A model generated the notes under the pieces. The model saw only the letters and a list, made by a program, of their open reading frames with translations. It was not told the DNA's origin and made no database searches. Shown here piece by piece: positions 61,021-64,000 of a stretch of 64,000 nt of DNA. Source of the stretch: JASHPR01 sp963749145 (GTDB taxonomy: Bacteria > Actinomycetota > Actinomycetes > Streptosporangiales > Streptosporangiaceae); assembly GCA_963749145.1 (NCBI GenBank), contig CAVVLN010000005.1, forward strand, positions 558,001-622,000, written 5' to 3'. A program made the translations under genes and the position numbers. Within the stretch, counting starts at the first letter, position 1, and each line of letters opens with the position of its first letter.

Positions 61021-61998
61021 GTGAGCAGCGTGCCGGGCGCCAGGGAGGAACCGGTTCCGGAGGGGGAAAGCAGGTCGGCATTCGCGCAGGCCCGCGTGCC
61101 GGCTAGTGGCGACCAGAACCGGGAGGCACGCGACCGGGCTCCGGACGCCGTACCGGGCGGCCGTCGCCAGCCCGGGCCCTCGCGGCCGGCCGTCGCCGTG
61201 CTCGCGGACCGGATAGCCGCGGCGCTCGTGCACCACGAGCCGGGCTGGCGGCTGCCGCGGCACACCGCGCTGGCCCGCCGCTATAACGTCAGCACGGCCG
61301 AGATCGACGCCGCCGTGGACGAGCTGGCCACCCGCCACCTGGTCCGCCGCCTGCCGGACGGCCAGCTCTACCGGATCAGCCCGGCCGAGTACCTGATCCC
61401 GATCGAGGGCGTGCCCGGGCTCGCCTCGCGCGCCGACCCGATGGGCGGGCAGATCGTCTGCCGGAGCCGGCAGGCCTCCTGGCGCCAGGTCCCCGAGGAC
61501 ATCGGCTGGGCCCTGCAGATCCCGCCCGCCGACCCGGTCGGCGTGATCCGGGTGCAGTGGGCGGCCGGCGGCGAGCCCGCGGCGTTCTGCACGACCTACC
61601 TGCTCAAGGAGATCGCGGGCCCGTTCATCGGCGCGCCGGGCGCCGGGCCCGCGGCCGGCCTGACGCTGCTGCCGATCACCGCCCCGCCCGCCCGCCCCGA
61701 TCCCGACCACGGTCAGCTGACGCCGGTGGGCGAGCCGCGCGCGGTGCACGTGGAGATGCAGCCGCCGCCGCCGTCGGTGGCCAGGAGCCTGCGCCTCTCG
61801 GCCGGGCAGCCCGCGGCCCTGGTGACCGTGCGGTTCGACGACCCGGCGGCCGGCCGCCCGGTCGCGCTGACCATTGCCGTGCTCCGCCCCGACCTGTTCC
61901 GGATCGTGGTCGAGTCCGGCCCGCGCCCTCTCCCCGACCGCGAGGAGGGGAGTTTTTCAGGAGCCTGGACACACGCGGTGGAGGGCTGGGAGCCTTGA
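61021..61998 (+). CDS. GntR-family regulator with UTRA-like domain
   Basis: GTG 61021 gives 325 residues (a GTG at 61030 would shorten it by three). The winged helix is unusually degenerate: LADRIAAALVHHEPGWRLPR, HTALARRYNVSTAEIDAAVD, ELATRHLVRRLPDGQLYRIS. The effector domain follows (ASWRQVPEDIGWALQIPPAD, PVGVIRVQWAAGGEPAAFCT), which resembles UTRA. A long disordered N-terminus precedes it. It ends seven bases before the next gene, so it likely regulates or is cotranscribed with that gene. Confidence 0.8.
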   Translation: MSSVPGAREEPVPEGESRSAFAQARVPASGDQNREARDRAPDAVPGGRRQPGPSRPAVAVLADRIAAALVHHEPGWRLPRHTALARRYNVSTAEIDAAVDELATRHLVRRLPDGQLYRISPAEYLIPIEGVPGLASRADPMGGQIVCRSRQASWRQVPEDIGWALQIPPADPVGVIRVQWAAGGEPAAFCTTYLLKEIAGPFIGAPGAGPAAGLTLLPITAPPARPDPDHGQLTPVGEPRAVHVEMQPPPPSVARSLRLSAGQPAALVTVRFDDPAAGRPVALTIAVLRPDLFRIVVESGPRPLPDREEGSFSGAWTHAVEGWEP

Positions 61999-62004
61999 CC
62001 CCAT

Positions 62005-63717
62005 ATGCCGTACTCCGCAGCTGGCCAGGCTGATAACCCGCCGCGCTCGCTCCAGCCCAGGGACGCCCCCCGCCACGGCGAATTAATCGCCGCCGTGGCG
62101 CTGGCCGTGGTGCTGGTGCACCTGCTGCTGGCCCAGCTGACGCTGATCCTCACGGTGGTCCTGTACGCGGTCGGCCTCCTCACCCGGTGGCGGCCGCAGT
62201 GGCTGGCGGTCCCGGCCGGCGTCGGGGTGCTGTGGGTGCTCGCGATCGGCCCGCCCCGCGCCGGGGCGGACCTGGCCGCCGGGCCCCGGCATGTGCTGGG
62301 CTACCTGGGCGGCATCGGCCGCTACCCGGGGCACCTGCTGCGGCCGTTCGGCGCCTTCGCCGGCCTGGGGCACTGGCTGCCGGGGCAGTTCCCGGTCGCG
62401 CTGATCCTGGCCTCCGCCGAGGTCCTCGGCCTGACCTGGCTGCAGTGGCGGCTGACCGGCCCGCCGCAGTGGCGCAGCGGCCTGGTCGTGGCCGCGCGGC
62501 GGTGGCTGACCACGGCCACCCTCCGGTCCGGCGGCGTGGTCACCCGGGACGGCGGCTGCGTCGGCATCGACGTCGCGACCGGCCGACCGGCGGAGATCTC
62601 CTGGGGCGAGGCCGAGGGCGGGGTGCTGTGCGCCGGGCCTGGTCCGGCCGGCCAGGACGGCCCCGCGCTGACCGAGACCGGCTTCATGCTCGCCCACGCC
62701 GCGATCAGGCGGCGCAAGCCCGTGATCGTCGTCGACCTGACCGGCTCCGCCTGGCTGGCCGGGTCTCTGGCCGCCGCGTGCGCCGAGCCGGGCGCGCCGT
62801 TCGGCTGCTTCGGCCCGGCCGGGCCCGGGTACTACGAGCCACTGCGCGGCGGCGATCCGGCGCGGGCCGCCGCGCTGGTCATGGGCATGATCGACTGGTC
62901 CGACGGGCCCGACCGGCACCGCCGGTCGGCGGCCGCGTACCTGACCGACGCGCTGGCCGTGCAGGCGGCCGCGCCCGGCGACCGCCGGGTGCCGGTGCTC
63001 GACGACCTGGCCGGCCTGCTGACCCCGGCCGGGCTGCGCGAGCGCGCGGCGCTGATCCCCGCCTACCATCCGCGGCGGGACGTGCTCGTCGACCGGGCCA
63101 GCGTCTCGGCCGGGCTGCTGCAGGCCGAACCGGCCATGGTGGCGGCGCCCGCGGCCCAGCTGCCGGCGCTGCGGGCCTCGGCGCTGGGCCCCTGGCTGCA
63201 GCCCGGGCCGCCGGGTCCCGGCCGGGTCAGCGTGGGACGGACGGTACGGGAACGCGGCGTCTGCCTGTTCTCGCTGGACCGCGGGGCCGACGACCAGGCC
63301 GCCCGGATGATCGCCGGGCTGGTCGTGGCCGACCTGATGGGCGTGTGCGCCGAGCTGCAGGCGATGTCGGTCCCGGGGGACAGCCTGGCCTGGATCAACG
63401 GCTGCGAGGTCCTGGGCCAGCGGGTGCTGGCCGACCTGGTCGCGCAGGGCCGGGGCGCGGGGATGGGCGTCGTGCTGGCCACCACCTCCGTCCCCACCGC
63501 GGACCGGCTGGCCGCCGTCGTCAACGTGCTGGTCGCGCGCGGGCCGATCGCCAGCGGGCTGGTCGCGAGCGGGCGGGCCGCGAGCGGGCGGGCCGGGCCG
63601 GATCTCCCGCCGGCGGCGGTCGGCGAGTTCGCGCTGGTGGCGCGGGAACCCCGGCCCCGGACGCTGTCGCACTGCCGGCTGGTGCCGGCCCGCCTGGCCG
63701 GGGAGCAGGCCCGGTGA
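62005..63717 (+). CDS. Membrane protein with TraD/VirD4-like ATPase fold lacking Walker A
   Basis: ATG 62005 gives 570 residues. Two helices near residues 25-70 (LVHLLLAQLTLILTVVLYAV) and one near 130-145 anchor it. A large cytoplasmic domain with Rossmann-like strands follows: VLCAGPGPAGQDGPALTETG in the P-loop position but without GK(S/T), KPVIVVDLTGSAW, and RRVPVLDDLAGLLTP. The layout resembles conjugation-coupling ATPases and the CmdB-type proteins of streptomycete development. Lack of Walker A suggests a non-hydrolysing scaffold (inference). Confidence 0.65.
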   Translation: MPYSAAGQADNPPRSLQPRDAPRHGELIAAVALAVVLVHLLLAQLTLILTVVLYAVGLLTRWRPQWLAVPAGVGVLWVLAIGPPRAGADLAAGPRHVLGYLGGIGRYPGHLLRPFGAFAGLGHWLPGQFPVALILASAEVLGLTWLQWRLTGPPQWRSGLVVAARRWLTTATLRSGGVVTRDGGCVGIDVATGRPAEISWGEAEGGVLCAGPGPAGQDGPALTETGFMLAHAAIRRRKPVIVVDLTGSAWLAGSLAAACAEPGAPFGCFGPAGPGYYEPLRGGDPARAAALVMGMIDWSDGPDRHRRSAAAYLTDALAVQAAAPGDRRVPVLDDLAGLLTPAGLRERAALIPAYHPRRDVLVDRASVSAGLLQAEPAMVAAPAAQLPALRASALGPWLQPGPPGPGRVSVGRTVRERGVCLFSLDRGADDQAARMIAGLVVADLMGVCAELQAMSVPGDSLAWINGCEVLGQRVLADLVAQGRGAGMGVVLATTSVPTADRLAAVVNVLVARGPIASGLVASGRAASGRAGPDLPPAAVGEFALVAREPRPRTLSHCRLVPARLAGEQAR

Positions 63718-64000
63718 GCGCGGCACCCGCCGGGTACCGCCCGGCCCCGCCCCCGCCGGCGGCCGCCGCCCTCCGCCCCGACCGCGTGTACCTGGGCTGG
63801 CAGTACGCGCCGCTGCACCCCGATCCCGGGCCGCTGCCGCGCCGCCCGGTCCCGCCCGCGGCCGAGCAGCTCAACCAGGGCTGGGTGGACGCGCAGCGCC
63901 GGGAGAACCGGCGGTTGCGCCGGCCGCTCAAGCTGGCCTGCGCGGCCTGCGCGGGCGCGGGCGGCGTGGTGCTCGCGCTCGGGCTGACCGGGCTGCTGAA
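63714..64000 (+). CDS. Membrane protein, C-terminus off the window
   Basis: GTG 63714 overlaps the preceding stop (GTGA). The visible 95 residues start MSAAPAGYRPAPPPPAA, have RVYLGWQYAPLHPDPGPLPR, a basic helix (RRENRRLRRPLKLAC) and a transmembrane segment GAGGVVLALGLTGLL at the edge. Coupling to the preceding ATPase-like gene suggests a joint envelope complex. Confidence 0.6.
   Translation, partial: MSAAPAGYRPAPPPPAAAALRPDRVYLGWQYAPLHPDPGPLPRRPVPPAAEQLNQGWVDAQRRENRRLRRPLKLACAACAGAGGVVLALGLTGLL

Overview
The window is one contiguous stretch of very high-GC DNA from an actinomycete-type bacterium. The evidence is the strong G/C bias at third codon positions, a mycothiol synthase (mshD) beside a GlnR-type regulator, a DUF222/HNH (13E12-type) endonuclease, a ZAS-type anti-sigma factor, GTG/TTG starts and several apparently leaderless genes. 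I cannot name the genus from the sequence.

Region 1 (1-13.7 kb) is accessory and partly decayed. It holds a polytopic membrane protein cut by the window edge, an IS110-family transposase with two frameshifts, and broken copies of an aminoglycoside-phosphotransferase-like gene, an alpha/beta hydrolase, a DUF5655 gene, an ATPase-type LuxR regulator and a carboxymuconolactone-decarboxylase-like gene. Intact genes lie between them: DinB/pentapeptide, a Phd/RelE toxin-antitoxin pair, TfoX-N, YCII, HIT, and a TetR/DsrE divergent pair with two palindromic operators.

Region 2 (14.09-18.07 kb) is the most unusual segment. A direct repeat of about 150 bp bounds a cassette with a DUF6884 plus GIY-YIG-like protein and an XRE-ImmA/IrrE regulator translationally coupled to a PIN-like protein. 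The right repeat runs into the 3' half of a tRNA-Phe(GAA)-like sequence, as expected for integration at a tRNA gene. This looks like a small integrated defence or toxin-antitoxin island that has lost its integrase.

Region 3 (18.3-46 kb) is mostly chromosomal: a HIT-like protein, a Ser/Thr kinase, two orphan FtsX-type permeases, ArsR-SRPBCC, adenine/adenosine deaminase, acetamidase, a truncated oligopeptide-binding protein, TetR with an alpha/beta hydrolase, argS, PadR-DUF1707, VIT1-type transporter, M19 dipeptidase, DUF427, Ppx/GppA and a DivIVA-like coiled-coil protein.

Region 4 (46-64 kb) is core physiology. It contains gamma-carbonic anhydrase, mshD-glnR-moaD, an HNH endonuclease, an ECF sigma/anti-sigma pair, thioredoxin, a leaderless Cys-containing leader peptide followed by a DUF4395-sulfurtransferase-DUF1416 operon, the pstSCAB phosphate uptake operon with PHO-box-like repeats and a universal stress protein, a convergent phoU, and a GntR gene leading into membrane/ATPase-like genes at the right edge. 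At seven loci a short tandem repeat lies exactly over a stop codon, a pattern that no annotated feature explains. Three otherwise intact genes (padR, gamma-carbonic anhydrase, HNH endonuclease) each carry one apparent frameshift, which could be real or assembly indels.
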